Below, piece after piece: positions 24,961 to 38,100 of a stretch of 64,000 nucleotides of DNA. The stretch spans positions 524,839 to 588,838 of the forward strand of contig VYZB01000168.1 of the NCBI GenBank assembly GCA_013397455.1, given 5' to 3'. The DNA is from Crotophaga sulcirostris (lineage: Eukaryota; Chordata; Aves; Cuculiformes; Crotophagidae). Below the pieces are notes generated by a model. The model saw only the letters and a program-made list of their open reading frames with translations. It made no database searches and was not told where the DNA came from. A program made the position numbers and the translations under genes. Each line of letters starts with the position of its first letter. Position 1 is the stretch's first letter.

Positions 24961-26160
24961 GATGGAAATCTACTATTTGTCTACTTTTGCGAAGACCAGA
25001 CCTTTAGTTGGGTGATAAGCCCTTGTGCTGGGCTGCTGATACAGTCGTACCTCTGCAAGAACCTTGCCTTTAGATAAGCTCACAAAGCTACTTGAGTTCT
25101 TATCACTTTACTTTTGAGATGGAATTCTAAGGCCATTTCCTCATTCTGTGTAAAGCTGTAAATAATAGAGCATTTTAACAAATGGGACTAATAAGAGAGA
25201 TCAGAAGTGCATTTGCTCACTATATTTCATCTAGACCAGATAATGAAGCTGGGACTTGTACTCTGATACTATTGGTATTAGTTGCCTACAGATTTCACAA
25301 GATTTGGATTGTTTATTCTTTTCTCCTCAGTTGTCCTTGTATCCACTGCTGTAATATAAAAATCTCCACTGGCTAGCTGCTGAGGGTAGGGATCTGGGGT
25401 AGGAGGGCTGGGGAGAGAGTGAGGAGGGCAAATGCCAATAATAGTGTATTTTCCTTGTGAGTACATCCTAGGCACGCAGTAGTTAATTCCTCTAGCTCCA
25501 TTTGACTGTTTTAGTTTCAGGGGGCTGGACACGCCCAGAATTGTTGGCACACTCAAGTCTCTCCCTTCCTGTTATTTATATGGAGTTGTATTTCATATTG
25601 TTGAAGATAAATTGGTTTATCCTGAGAATTAAGATGCCACATTGATGACATGTATGCAGATAGACAGACAGACAAGCTACTGACAATATCATATTCCTTT
25701 GTCTTTTTATCTCAGATACCTACTGGTAGATTATTTGGATTTTTTTTATTGTTGTTAGGTCATCTGTTGGCAGTTAACTATCTTTCTTCTTCCAAATCAA
25801 CGTCAGAAGTGTTACCGGTGTTACATCAGATTTAAACATGTATGACTAGGAAGAGAATGTGTGAAATGGAAAAACATTTGCTTTCTGAATGACTTTAATG
25901 CTTGAGCCTATGACTATAGGCCTCAAAGAATGAAGTTAGTACTACAGTTGCTCAAGAAACTATGCTTGTTTTGAATACCACCCTTGTATTGTCATCTATG
26001 CTCTTGAAGGACAAAAGAGAAAGGGAAAGGTTAAAAAGCTTGAAGCTGTTTCTGCGCATAAGTTAATTAATAATCAGAGAAATATATGTTCTGGTCTGAA
26101 GATGGTTGGTAGGAGGACAGGATTTTGTGATAAATCTATTTTATGGGGGGATGTTGGTTT

Positions 26161-26241
26161 TTTTCCTCTTTTTTTTCTTTCTTTTTTTTTTTTTTTTTTT
26201 TTTTTCCAAGGNTTTTTTTTTTTTTTTTTTTTTTTCCAAGG
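26161..26241. repeat. Duplicated poly-T plus CCAAGG around a single N
   Basis: T24 then CCAAGG ends at 26211, N is at 26212, then T23 and CCAAGG again at 26213-26241. The N and the repeated border suggest an assembly join rather than real biology. Confidence 0.9.
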
Positions 26242-27346
26242 ATTATGTAAAGAGGCTGTTCTAATAAATGATTTATCAAAGCAGCAAAGAATGAAGAAAT
26301 CTGCTAGGACTGCAGCTTAGGGCACCTAATCTTTCTGATTCTGCACAGCATCTTCCAGGAAAGTAATGACGAGAGTCCATGACTTCTCCTGGCCTACTCT
26401 TTTCCTGAATGACTGTAAAAACGATTAGCAGGCAGAAACTGAGGTAGCATCTTGGAGAGTGCTTTGGTTTCTTCTTGTTTCTTCCATAGGAAGTGGGGCA
26501 TGCTGAGAGAGCTTCATGCCCTTCTCATGATGCCAGCATGATCACCAGTGGCTTTGTCTAACTGATATTACTCAAGGGCTGTTTTTCTGTTTTAATCTGC
26601 TGAAATGATAAAGAATGGAATTAGCAATCTATCTCAGAGAGCATCTGAAGACTGTTTTGTAGCTGTAAACTCTTCATTCACAGTGAGTAGTTTCTCTGCA
26701 CGGCTATGAACTACATTGTGCACCAAGCGCAGCTCTGAATGAGCACATTGTTAGGTTCCTATGGATCCCTAACTGGTCTTTCTGAGTTTTCTGTTTCTCT
26801 TTGCATACTACAAGGAGAATTAGTGGTTAATGTGCAAAACAGATAAAACATCCAAATTACAGAAGACTTCTCCTCTGCGGGAGGAGTGCTGGTCAAGAGG
26901 TTGCACCCTTCTCCCCCCACCTGGACGTGACCACTGGCCCCTCAGCTCTTTCCTGCTACTTCAGTGCATTTAATTTCTAAGATTGCTCAGTTTCTCTTTC
27001 TCCATGTTTATTAGCCCTATCTGAGAAAAGAAGTTTTCCTTTAATTGTTTTGTAAGGTCTTTACCTTGCTATGTTCTTTACACGATGTACTAACTGCTAT
27101 CTTGTAATTTTTTAGTGCTGTAAAGAGTTTCAGGATACAATCTGTATGTAAGTAGCTTTATAATGTATGTGTGCATTAGAAGGTATTGTATTGTAAGGTG
27201 ATTTATGGGTACTGGAATACTCAATAAAGGAGTATGTCTGCAGATCAAGGGCATAGCACTTCAGTTGTTTTCCAGTGTCTAATAGGGTTGGATGACTTTT
27301 TTGGAATATTTAACCTTCCACTGGTGTTTAATCATGTCCAAGTGAG

Positions 27347-27400
27347 ATCCATCTATCCAACTATCCATCCCATCTATCCATCCATCCATTCATCCACCCA
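27347..27400. repeat. (ATCC)n tetranucleotide microsatellite
   Basis: Imperfect ATCC/ATCT units on the plus strand. In CELF4 RNA they read GGAU. Confidence 0.9.
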
Positions 27401-27724
27401 TTTTTTAATGTATGAACAGTCTGTAACTAATGACTATGCTAAACAACTGCTATTAAATATTTCACATTTGTACAATGAGATAATTGGAACTTCAGAATAT
27501 TCAAAGAATTGGCTTAGAAATTTGCTGAACCATTAATGTTAATTTTAGAAATTTATGAAATATTAGAAAAATTTCAAAGTGTTTCAGGAAAAAAATCTAT
27601 TATTAATTGTTAAGGTTGTAAATTAGATTGTCTGGTACACTTAGTTAATATTTTATAAGCCTAAGTACAATTATAAAAATTTTGATATGAGGTGATAAGG
27701 AAATTAATTTAAAAGTGTACAATT

Positions 27725-28905
27725 AATATCAGTCATCATGTTTTCATGGAAAATAGTACCTATCAAATGAACTTTATTGCATGAAATTTCAAGTTTGGTT
27801 AATAAAGTAAGTTTACATAGGGTATACCTATTTTTTTCTGGAGTATTTGAGAGAAATGAAAGCAGCTTTTATCAAATATCTTAAAAAATGGATAATAGAC
27901 AGACCACCAAAAATGCTGTAAATTGTGATTTACAGTATTGTGGAGTTTCTAGTAGGCTTCTTCAGGAGCATGCTGAAAGCTCTGTGCTATTGAGTTTCTT
28001 TAAAATTACCTGGAAGACATCTAAAATAATTACTGGTAAAATTTGCCAGTCACACAAATTGGTGAAGTGGTAAATAATGACAGAAGTCATGTTGACCTGG
28101 GTCACTGCATAGGCTGGACTCCGTTAGAGAGTGTTCATTTTATTCCAGCCAAATGCAAAATTAAGTATCTATAGGAAAAAGCGAGTGGGTCACTCATAAA
28201 AAGTGAAAATCTTCACTAAAAAAGAGCGCTCCTAAGAAGAACATGGGTGTCATGATAACAGCCAAATTAATAAATTCTTAGAATTATATTGAAGTCCCAG
28301 GACTCAGTACAGTCGTGGGAGGAAGCCAGTCTCTGGGGAATATCCTCTAGAAGTAGCAAGGTAATATTACCTCTGAGCATGGCTCAGAAAAGATGAAGGA
28401 TTCTGCATTTAGTTTGAGTGATTTCTCTAAAACAATAAGTTTTAAGAATTTTTCACAACTACAAGAACAATTCTAGGTCTGAAAAAGTAATGAGAGTTGA
28501 AACAGTTTATTGAAGAAAAGGTTAAGCAGTGTTCTGACCATAGTCTTTAAATAATTTCTAATAGAATGTGGGGTTTTTTTAATAGAAAAAGAAAAGCTTG
28601 ATGATTTGTTCTGGATGGTAACCGACATTTAACAGATTTAAAATGGAAATAAAACACTGAGTCTGCATTTTTTAGATGGTGAAGGTAATTAACTATTTTG
28701 GAACATCTTGTTTAGCAATAGGGGTGGAGCACCTATCACATGAAATCTTGATTAAGAGATTTTTCTAAAAGGGATGCTATGGCTCAAGCAGAAGGTTTGA
28801 ACCTGTCACATGAGCTGAGGTATATGGCATATATTGTTTCAGAGTTCTGTCCGAAGGATCAAAACAGTCCCTTCTGATACTGCGTATCTGTCTGTCAGTC
28901 TATTG
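27725..28905 (+). mobile_element. Old CR1 LINE fragment of about 1.2 kb (plus)
   Basis: This is a decayed CR1 copy of the type shared by turtles, crocodiles and birds, in plus orientation and antisense to CELF4. Landmarks in CR1 order are: TTTTCATGGAAAATAG near 27740; CAAGTTTGGTTAATAAAG (the Ser-Leu-Val part of the reverse transcriptase) near 27790; TTTCTAGTAGG near 27947; ACCTGGAAGAC and GAAGTGGTAAATAATGA near 28010-28080; CCAGCCAAATGCAAA near 28150; AGAAGTAGCAAGGTAATATT near 28350; GGTAATTAACTATTTTGGAA near 28685; TTTTTCTAAAAGGGATGCT near 28765; and GTCCCTTCTGATAC near the 3' end. The reading frame is destroyed by many stops and indels, so it is inactive. The 5' limit is uncertain and may extend to about 27550. 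Confidence 0.8.
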
Positions 28906-29564
28906 TTCATTTCACGTTTCAGATATTTAAAAAATCAATTCTTGCCTACTAATCTGGCATAGACTGTGGCAACAGTCATGATAGAGGTGACAATTGATGT
29001 TAATGTCTTATAATAAATGGCTCCAAAGTGTGGGCTGCGGACCACTGAGACAGATGACTGGTACTCGTTCTTCATCTTGCTTCCAGCTGAGAGAAACTGA
29101 ACAGATGGGAAGGGGAGATTAAATGAAGAGTGAAAGTAGATGGCATGATTAACTTTCTCTAAAGGTCAGAACACCCAGTGCAGAAGGTAGGTTGAAATAC
29201 ACAAGTATCTTCCTTATGTCACCTTTCTGTCTTCCCATGCATGAAGCTACTTCTCTACATTGAGGCAGCATAAGCTGGAAAGTGCAGAGAAGTGGTCCTT
29301 GTTATTGTGCATTGTCAATTGGATGCTCTCCAAGCAGTGTCTCAAAGAAGTACTATCATCTCTGAAGAATGTTGAGGACTGTAGATGCTGACCCTGAATA
29401 TGGTGGTTCAAATGAAGGACTTTTTCTTCCTATAAGACTTCTCTTTCACATTTTTTTTTAATACAGAAATTACTGTCCTGACTCACTTTGAAAGCACAAG
29501 GCTAAGCTTAAAGGTTAGACTAAAACTTGGATAGATTAAGTTACTGCATAGTCAATTCTAGGGT

Positions 29565-29567
<3 letters not shown>

Positions 29568-29609
<42 letters not shown>
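29568..29609. repeat. (CA)21 microsatellite; (UG)21 in CELF4 RNA
   Basis: A perfect 42-bp CA repeat followed by ATATATGTATGTGG. It lies in the last CELF4 intron, so the pre-mRNA carries a (UG)21 run. CELF proteins bind UG-rich RNA. Confidence 0.97.
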
Positions 29610-29614
<5 letters not shown>

Positions 29615-32600
29615 GTATGTGGAAACAGGGCACCTGATCAGGACTAACATTTTCTAAAAACAGAAAAAAGTAAAAACCTGATATAGAAAATCACAACAGA
29701 TTTCTCATCCTAAGAATGGAGTTAACGCTAAAACCTTCTCTTTTTCCCATAAACACAGCCTGAGCACAGGATGAGCAACTATTTGTCTGATACTGTGGAT
29801 TGTGGTTCTATCCATTGTGCTGAGTGAGAGTCAAAGTTATCTAATGAAAAGGTGGAAGAAATGAAGGATTCACGTTTAACCATTCTCGGGAGAACCCATG
29901 AATTAAATACTGAACCCATATACATACATATCTGCCGTGAACAAGAAACACTGTCATTCTTATAAAGAAGTACAATGCTCCAACTCAGATGACGAGGATG
30001 ATCTTCCTCACAAGGAACAAACTACCAAGTAAGGAGTCACTCATAGATATATGAATGATATGTGGTCTTTTTTTGAATGCAGATTAGAACTGAAGCTTTC
30101 GGAAATGGAAGCAACTTTTGTTGACTTCTGAGCCTCCTTTGTAAATGTTTGATGTCATGATGTGTTAATTGATAAAGTAAATGGCTGGAAAAAGCAGATG
30201 AACTTTTGAGGAGACATGCTTTACTGCCATTACAAAACCAGAAGTAAAGAATGGGATTAGTGTAGGTTTTACACAAATTATGAGTGGGATCTAAGGAGAC
30301 ACTCAGTTAAGGATGAACTTAGAGAGTTGATGAATGAAGATGAAGGCTATTTTAACATTTATTTTTTTGTAGTTGTACAAAATAAACAAGATGAAAATAA
30401 CTACTGAAGCTACCACTGGTCACATCACAATCTGTTTCTTATCTTAATCTTAATTTCTTTGCCTCCCAGGTTCTCTCTTTGATCCCATTCAATTTTTGGG
30501 TTCTTGGTAAAGAAATCATGTATGAACACTGCAGCTACACTACAGTCATCCTTCTTGATCTATAAGAGGTGAGTATCATAAAAGGACCTTCTTTTTGATA
30601 ATATTTCATAACGGGGTAGTAAATTTGTTCCTGGGCTAATCAAGATAAAATAAAAAACAACCAGGGAAACCAATCAGGCAGGAGCACTGTGAATTGTACT
30701 AGTGACTAGTGATGGCTTGTTATCAGTCCTCTCATGTCCCAGGGAGTCTCTGAAATATTAACAGAAACATTCTTGGTTAGCAATCAGAATCTCACCACCT
30801 TGCTCTTGTTAATCATTACTTAGATGGAGAACCAACCTTCTCTCCCCTTTGTGTGTTTGCATACCTGATACCTCATTATGGGCAATCCAGTGGAAATAGA
30901 AAGACTTGAAGCTTCTCTTATGAGACAATCTGTAAGGCTCTGTTCAGAAGCCAGAAGTAGTGATAACAAAGTGATACAAAACCAAATGAAATCAACAAGG
31001 AAAAGAACTGTTCATACTCAGTGAGTCATTGGGAAAGAAAAAGAGGAGAGAAAATCTCTTACTATCTAGACCAGGAGGTTGTGAACTGATATTGAACTTT
31101 CTCCAATAGGAAAAAATGGAAGAGTTATACATTTAAAGCTGGAAGATAGCATAGTGTTCCAGATCCAATCAGTTGCTACGCGTGTGGTCTTTCCAGTGTC
31201 AGTGTAAGACCTTTGTTGTTTTCAGCTACTCACAATGAACAGGGAGATGATCAGCTCTGGGTTATTTTTGTCATAAGCATCAATGGAGATGAAACACCTT
31301 CATATTATAATGTAGCTGCTTATAAATTCCTCCAGGTTTGCCAGCAGAGCATTCACCATTAAGGGTCTTCAAAAGATTATTCTGAATAGATCCCTCTGTG
31401 AAGAGCCTCCTGCAGCTCCTCAGAAGAGTTACATTCAGTCTGTGAGATTTGAATCATATCACAGATTGCCTAAAGCCTGATCTGATTCTGGCTTCTGGGG
31501 CTTTGCCTGGTGACCTGTCTGCAGTCTTGATCCACCTGTTGGGTGGGATGTGGGAAAATATACTTGTGTTTTAGTGAATGAAAAAGGAGAAGAGGATGGT
31601 TATTGGTAATTTGGACAGGGATCTTAGTTTGAAGGGGTGGGGTCACCCCTAAAAACGTGGCTACAGAATCTTAAAATCAAGAAGGAAAAATGCTTCCCTC
31701 ATAAGTATTTTTAAAAGCCTTATAAAGCAATAATCCTTCTGGATCTTGTTCAGTCATGTCAAGAGTTCCACAATGAGCAGGGTAAATGCACGGTAAATAC
31801 ATTACCATTTCTGGAAACCCTTCTAAAGAAGAATTTTAAAGGATAATTAGGGACCTATCTTTAGAACAATCATATAATTTCACCTCTAAATGGCCAGAAC
31901 ACAATCAGATTTGTAGGTCATGTTGCCAAAAAAAAAGAAGAAAACCTGTTGCCTATTAAGTAGCCAAAGATAGCTGCTGCTCTTAGATGTTAGAACACCT
32001 CCTCCCTTTTATAACAATAAAAATGCCTGTCTAAATATGACGGGGGCTGAAGCTCTGCTAGTGAAAAGGGCATTGTCCCACTGTCCCTAGGTTCTCCATG
32101 GGTTATATCACTGAGTATTTCATTAGAGAAGGAAGGTCAACAGCATCCTGAGCTCTATTAAAAAAAGCACAGCCAGTCAATTAGGGTAGTGATTATCCTT
32201 TTCTACTTAGTACTCATTGGACCATACCTGCACATCTAGTTTTGGGCATTCCCTCCCCCCAACAGAGGAGACATAGTGACAAAGTAGAGTGAGTTCAGCC
32301 ATCAAGATGGACAAGGGCTGGAGTACTTAACTTTTGAGAGCAAGAGTATATGGATAATCTCTTCACATACGTGATATATTGCAGATCAGGACTGGAGAGA
32401 GTGGAGATGAGGTTGAATTTCGTTGGGGATTTGAGATAGATGAAACCAGAAATGGTTAAGAAAGGTATACTTATTTTTATGGGGATCTGCAAATTGTTAC
32501 CTTGATGACAACTTTTGAAGATGTCAGCATACACTATTTCAAGGTTTTAATCTCATCTGTGGATATTTTTTTGGTTTTGATTTCTTGCTTGAAAAGGGAA

Positions 32601-33824
32601 GATATCACATGCACCAATACATTAAAAGAATGATAAGGTTGCAAAATGAAGCTAGAAATACAAGAAATGATGTTACTTATAAAATTTTAATTCTGTATTG
32701 TTTTGTATACGCATTAATGCATTGCTTCTAACCACACATTTCTGTGTTTTTCTTTTTCACAGCATCCTTCTTTTAATTACTGTACAGAATGAATAACATA
32801 ACAGGGTGAGGAAAATGGCAATGTATCAGACTCATTATTGCAAGTGTTGGAATGTCGACAGTAAAAAAGGCAGGGAAAGGATGGTTTTGTAGTTGTAAAA
32901 TCAAATGCTGCCTTGGAGAACTGAAATTGATCCCTCTTTCTATTTCTGCTATGACATCTCAGTTATGCAGGGTAAATCATATATCAAAAAATTCCTTAAT
33001 AAGACTTCCTATACTACTTTTTTACTAGCAAATAAAATTAAGCAGGCTCTGACTGCAACTGGCACATCATGGCTTGTATCTACATGAATAAACTCTCTTA
33101 CCCTCCCTAAAAATGTGGCCTTGTCTATACTGCTGTTTAGGGGTAGTGCCTGGCCCTGTCACTGTTGAGCCATGCCCAAGAAACACCCAGCTGTGAGTTA
33201 ACTGTCCTGGCCCATCTAAGGCCAATTGTATACAAATGTTAAAAAGATATGGATAATTACACACAGCTTTTGAGCTGATATGCAAGGTCCTTTTAGTCTG
33301 TCAGTGAAGATGAAGTTTTACTATGTGTTGTTCTTTTCTTTAGTGCTCAGTGCATGACCTGAGATTTCACTGGCAGAAAGACTGCTACCTTTACCTGCGA
33401 AACACAAAGTGAACACAAACATAGCAGGCCCTACATTGTGTTAAATATTTTGAGAAAACAAGCAAACAGACTGATCAGGCTCATGGTGTCTCAGATTAGG
33501 CATCCAAAATTAATAAATAACTTTGAATATCTTTCTATACTTCATCAGCCCCTTGGTGGAATGAGACCACCAGGAGCACTGTGATAATGCTGTTACTTAG
33601 CTTTGTGAAGCTCTCAAATGCTCTGCTGGGAAGGGCCTTAGGAAAACAGATGAAGAAATAATAATAAATTCAGATTCATAGCAGGGTTTGAATATTGTGT
33701 GGGAAGGAAGGCCTGAGGCCAAGCACAGAGCTGTGAGGATCTATTGAACAGCTGCTCAGTAACTAGCTAGCTGACAGACTTCAAAATGCTGAAGAGTAGT
33801 CCTGTGCAGTGAATGAGACGGGAT

Positions 33825-33892
33825 AGATGGATATAAAGAAGTTGAAGACAGATATATGAGAGGACAGATGGATGGTTGGGTGGACTGACAGA
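33825..33892. repeat. Degenerate GGAT/GATA-type repeat
   Basis: Scattered GATAGATGGAT and GATGGATGGTTGGGTGG units; a decayed tetranucleotide repeat. Confidence 0.5.
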
Positions 33893-35070
33893 AACTCTTC
33901 CATTCTGCAGCTCAAATTCATATTACATGAGAGAGATTTTGGGAAAATAAAAATAAAGATGGAAAATACAGAATTAATGGATAGCCAAAATACTCTCATG
34001 GGTCCGCAGTCTCACCAGAGTGGGACGTGGTAAGTTTGTGCTCTGCAGATCCATCTCTTTGAATTCTGAAATGAACCTACCCGTTGGATGGGTCATTATT
34101 TCCGACTTCTGAACAGAAATATCTGAACTGGATGAAACTAACTCTGGAGACTCTCTTCTGGCATTTCTGCACATGGAGGTATTCACATTTGAAACTGGTT
34201 CCTTGAATCATATGTGGGAGCAGTTACATGCAATTCAAGTTCCTCTATTATACATAATTTCAATGAGTTTTTAGAGGAAGCGGTAGTAGACAGCATGCTA
34301 TGCAGGCACATGAGAGCGTGATCAGGTTCTTTTTCTGGGTCCAAATGCTAATGGATCGATTTGAAGCCCAGCGCATTCAGTGTTTAATCTCCTTAAAAAC
34401 AGTTTTTGTTTTTTTCTGTTTTCTTTCTTCTGGCATTAACTCTTAACATCAGTCATTTCTATCAGTCACATAAATGGCCATTCACCCTTTGGAGGTCATT
34501 AAATGAGTAACCACAAATACCCTGCAGTAATGAGTTCCTCCATGGAATTACACTATGAGTTAAAACATTCAAAGTGATCGTATAAGTGTGAGTGTGAGTA
34601 GATATGTACAAACATATCCACAACTTTTAAGCATATTCTGGATGGATTATGTCTATCGCTTGTGTGGAGAGGTGGGTAGAATAGTGATAGACATATGGAC
34701 AGACAGATAAATAGAAGATAGATTCTACTAACTTATTCTTGTCTAATAAATTGTTAAGCTACAAAAGAAAGCAGAAGTCCCTGTGTACAATGTATAGATT
34801 TTCTTTAATGTGACTTATTGGGAAAAGACAGAGCTGTTCCTTTAACTGGAGAGCTGAAAACAGCTGTTCCCTATGCATACATGCTTGCTTGGTCTGAAAG
34901 TTTTGGTAAGTCAGTGCATAACTGACAGTTAGATTTATCTCCCCAATAAGCAATCAACATTATAATAAAGGAAAAATGCTTTCAGTGCACCTTTGAGAGT
35001 GCATCAGAAATTAATCTAAACATCAAATTAATTATAGTTTGTAAATGAATAGTGGCTCACAGCCCTAATA

Positions 35071-35100
35071 CTTCTCCTGCTCCTCCTCCTCCTAAGCCTC
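35071..35100. repeat. (CTC)n-type trinucleotide repeat
   Basis: Short CTCCTCCTCCT run on the plus strand; GAG-type in CELF4 RNA. Confidence 0.8.
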
Positions 35101-38100
35101 CCCCAACCAACTACAATGACTGGAGGTGCTGCACAGTGAGTTTGATGAACAGCTCCTTCTCTTTCTTACTCACACAACTCTTTGCTTACCAGCTGGAAAA
35201 GAGTCTCATCCTTACTCTGCAGACCTAAAGTCTCAGAGCCTGACTGCTTGGAGTATAACAGGCAGTAATTAGCAAAAAATAAACTTTTGTACCTCCTTCT
35301 CCTTTCTTCTGGGAGCCCTAAGCCCCTCCTCTAACGGTGTCCTCGCCTTCTCTTACTTTCCAACTAAACTAGACAACTCATGAATGTCTTCTTGGCTGGC
35401 TGTCAGCACCATGTCCTTCAGAGAGGACCACAACAAATTGGTACTGATCCAAAGTGAAACACCCCGTGGGTCAGGCATGCTGAAATGTCTGGAAATTTTT
35501 ACCCCCATTGTCTCAACTCAGGCACTCAAATTAGTAGCTTCTTCCATTCCACTTTCAGCTTTAACCTGTAGCCCATAGCTATATGGGAACGGTAATCTGA
35601 TATTGTCCAGGGACCTGAAACAAAATAGATTGCCACTAGGTCATGCAAGTAAAGGACATAGCCTAATTCCATGGTCTACAAGGAGGAAGGCTTGGGTAGA
35701 GATCTTTCTTAGGGAATTTGAAATCAGGTTAAGAGTAGAAAGAAAAAAACCAAACACCTAAACAAATTTAATCTTAGTGGCAGTAACAGTGGCAAGCAGA
35801 GCTCCAGCTCTCTCCCAGATTCTCTCTGGTGAGAATCTTCCTATTTACCAAAGAAAGAGCCAGAACAAAAATCCCCCAAAACTTTGAGCTCATAAATAAC
35901 TCCCCTCATCCATGGATCCCAAAACCCTGTGCAAAGACATCAGTGTCCTACTACAAAATGGGAAAGTCAAGGCACATAGATTGACTCCTGATCACTGAGA
36001 TGGGGTAGAAAGACAGGTTGGAATTTCTTACCATTATGCCAACTTACTCCTGGATTTGCTCATTTTTCTGTGTAAATTTAAGGAGAGTTGAGGGATTTTT
36101 TATTAAATGAGAAACTACCAGATTTGGCAGGGTGTGTCGGAGGCACATTGTGAGCAGATGCAGAGCAATATTTTTCTGATGTACCTCAGGGTCCATTGTT
36201 CCACTCCTGTGTCTTATGGAGTGCTTCCAATGCACTTTAGACCTGATCTGGAATGACCCTGATCCCAGGGCCCTACATAGCTTTGCTGATGTCCTAGTCT
36301 CTTGGTATTTCTGTCTTCTTTCTGTTTCAGCTTCCAGGCTGAAACTCCATAGAAAATCCTGACCTGCCTGCTGCTTTGCAACTCCCACTCCACCCTGTCT
36401 GCCACCACATTGCAATCTTGAACTGCCACAGTGTGTTTTTAATAACATGATACAAGCTCTATCTAACCCTCATTCCTTCTCTTGAGCCTCACCTCCCGCT
36501 GTGTCCAGTTCTCGTACCTCACTGCTTTTCTCACCTTTAATATCTCTCATTTGGCTACCCTACTTCTCTTCATAAAGGAGGAGTCAGAAGTTTGGTAGGG
36601 AATAGAAACATTTGACAGTGAAGGTAATTAACTACTATGACCCTCACAAGGCGATGTTATCTTCTCTCTTTTGGCAACTTCAGAGAAGACAGGCCGTTTT
36701 TTCTAAATGGGGTGCCCCACTAGCTACCTCTGATTAGACTCCCTGCAGGAATCTGGAATGAAACACAATGTCCATGTTGAAATATGAATCAAAGAAGATG
36801 TTACCTTTAGGTCATATAAATCTATGCTCCTAGGAAATCCTCGCAGTTTATGGTCAAAGCTAGAATGCTCCTTGCTATGTTTAATGTGTGAAATTTCAAA
36901 AAGGGACAGTACATCCCTACTGCCAGTGTGAAAGTCCAGCTGGAATGCACAGAAAAAGATACAAACATTCTGTAATTGTCATTGCTTACACCTAGGGTGA
37001 CAAACCATTCTAAACTGAGTGAAGGGAAACCACGGTGTCTCTGTAGGCATTGGAGGGATTCTTCACAGCATCCTGGTGTCATTATCCCATGGGGAGAAAC
37101 TGAAGATGCCACACCAGCAGGTATGGGGAACAGACACATACCAAGGAGACACATACTGGGGACAAAGGGGAATCACAGTGCAGAACTGGCCTGACACTGT
37201 CCACTGCTCTATGGCCTACAAAAAACTGGCAGATGCAGGTGCTCACTGCTGTCAGAAAGAGGAGAGTGGAGGAATGAATTTCCAAGTCCTCAGTGTCCTC
37301 ATTTTTCTAATTTCTGTTATGTCTTCCTAATTAATGTTGCCCAAACCTACCCTTTCCTCTCTCTACTCTATTAAAACATTTTCCTAGAACATGTCTGTCT
37401 CTGTATTTCACTAGTTTAAAATTTTCAAATGCCTTCTTAAAATGTGACTTATGTGACAACAGTGAGTGCTCATGAAATTAGGACTGTATTGTAATGTCAC
37501 CCTGTGACAGTGGTAGAGTTAACTGATGTGGGCAGCATGAAGAATGGATAGTTTCAAATTCAGTACCTGTCTTAGCAGCCTTAATAGTACCATTTTAATG
37601 GAGTTTTCTTTTTGCCTTGTACACAAACCAATTGCATTTGAATTTTCTGCATAACTGAGAGGGGAATTATTAACAGAACCATTACAACAATAGATAGATG
37701 TATTGCGTGTCTTCTGACATTCATGACACCTAGACACAGAAGAACTTACACACATGTAATGGGAAGGTGAGAAACCCTGTGCAGTCTTTGCCTTGCCAAG
37801 AGACAATATATAGCTCCAGGGTCCTGCAGAAGTTGATATTCAAGCTGTGACACACTGTGCCTACATGCAAGACATCCCAGATCAGCCTGCTGTGAGAATG
37901 GGAGTCGCTGTTTTCAAGGAGCATCCGATTAAGCATAATTTTTCCCCAGGTGAGACAACAACTCCTGTAGCCCTGCCATTTCGTTGGGAATGGAGAGTAT
38001 GGACCAGTGAGGAGAAATATGCTGGCTGTAAAAGAAGTGCATGGGAAGAGGCTATGGGTATCCACTGGGCATTGAGTAAAGGACTAGTGAGAGATGAGAG

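Noticed and set aside
31120..31190. Possible second old CR1 3' end (minus)
   Set aside because: About 40 bp resemble the AAGGCCAGAAGGGACCAT region of old CR1, but the following sequence does not continue the match.
36610..36680. GTGAAGGTAATTAACTA, also present in the old CR1 at 28680
   Set aside because: Only about 17 bases match; nothing before or after fits CR1.
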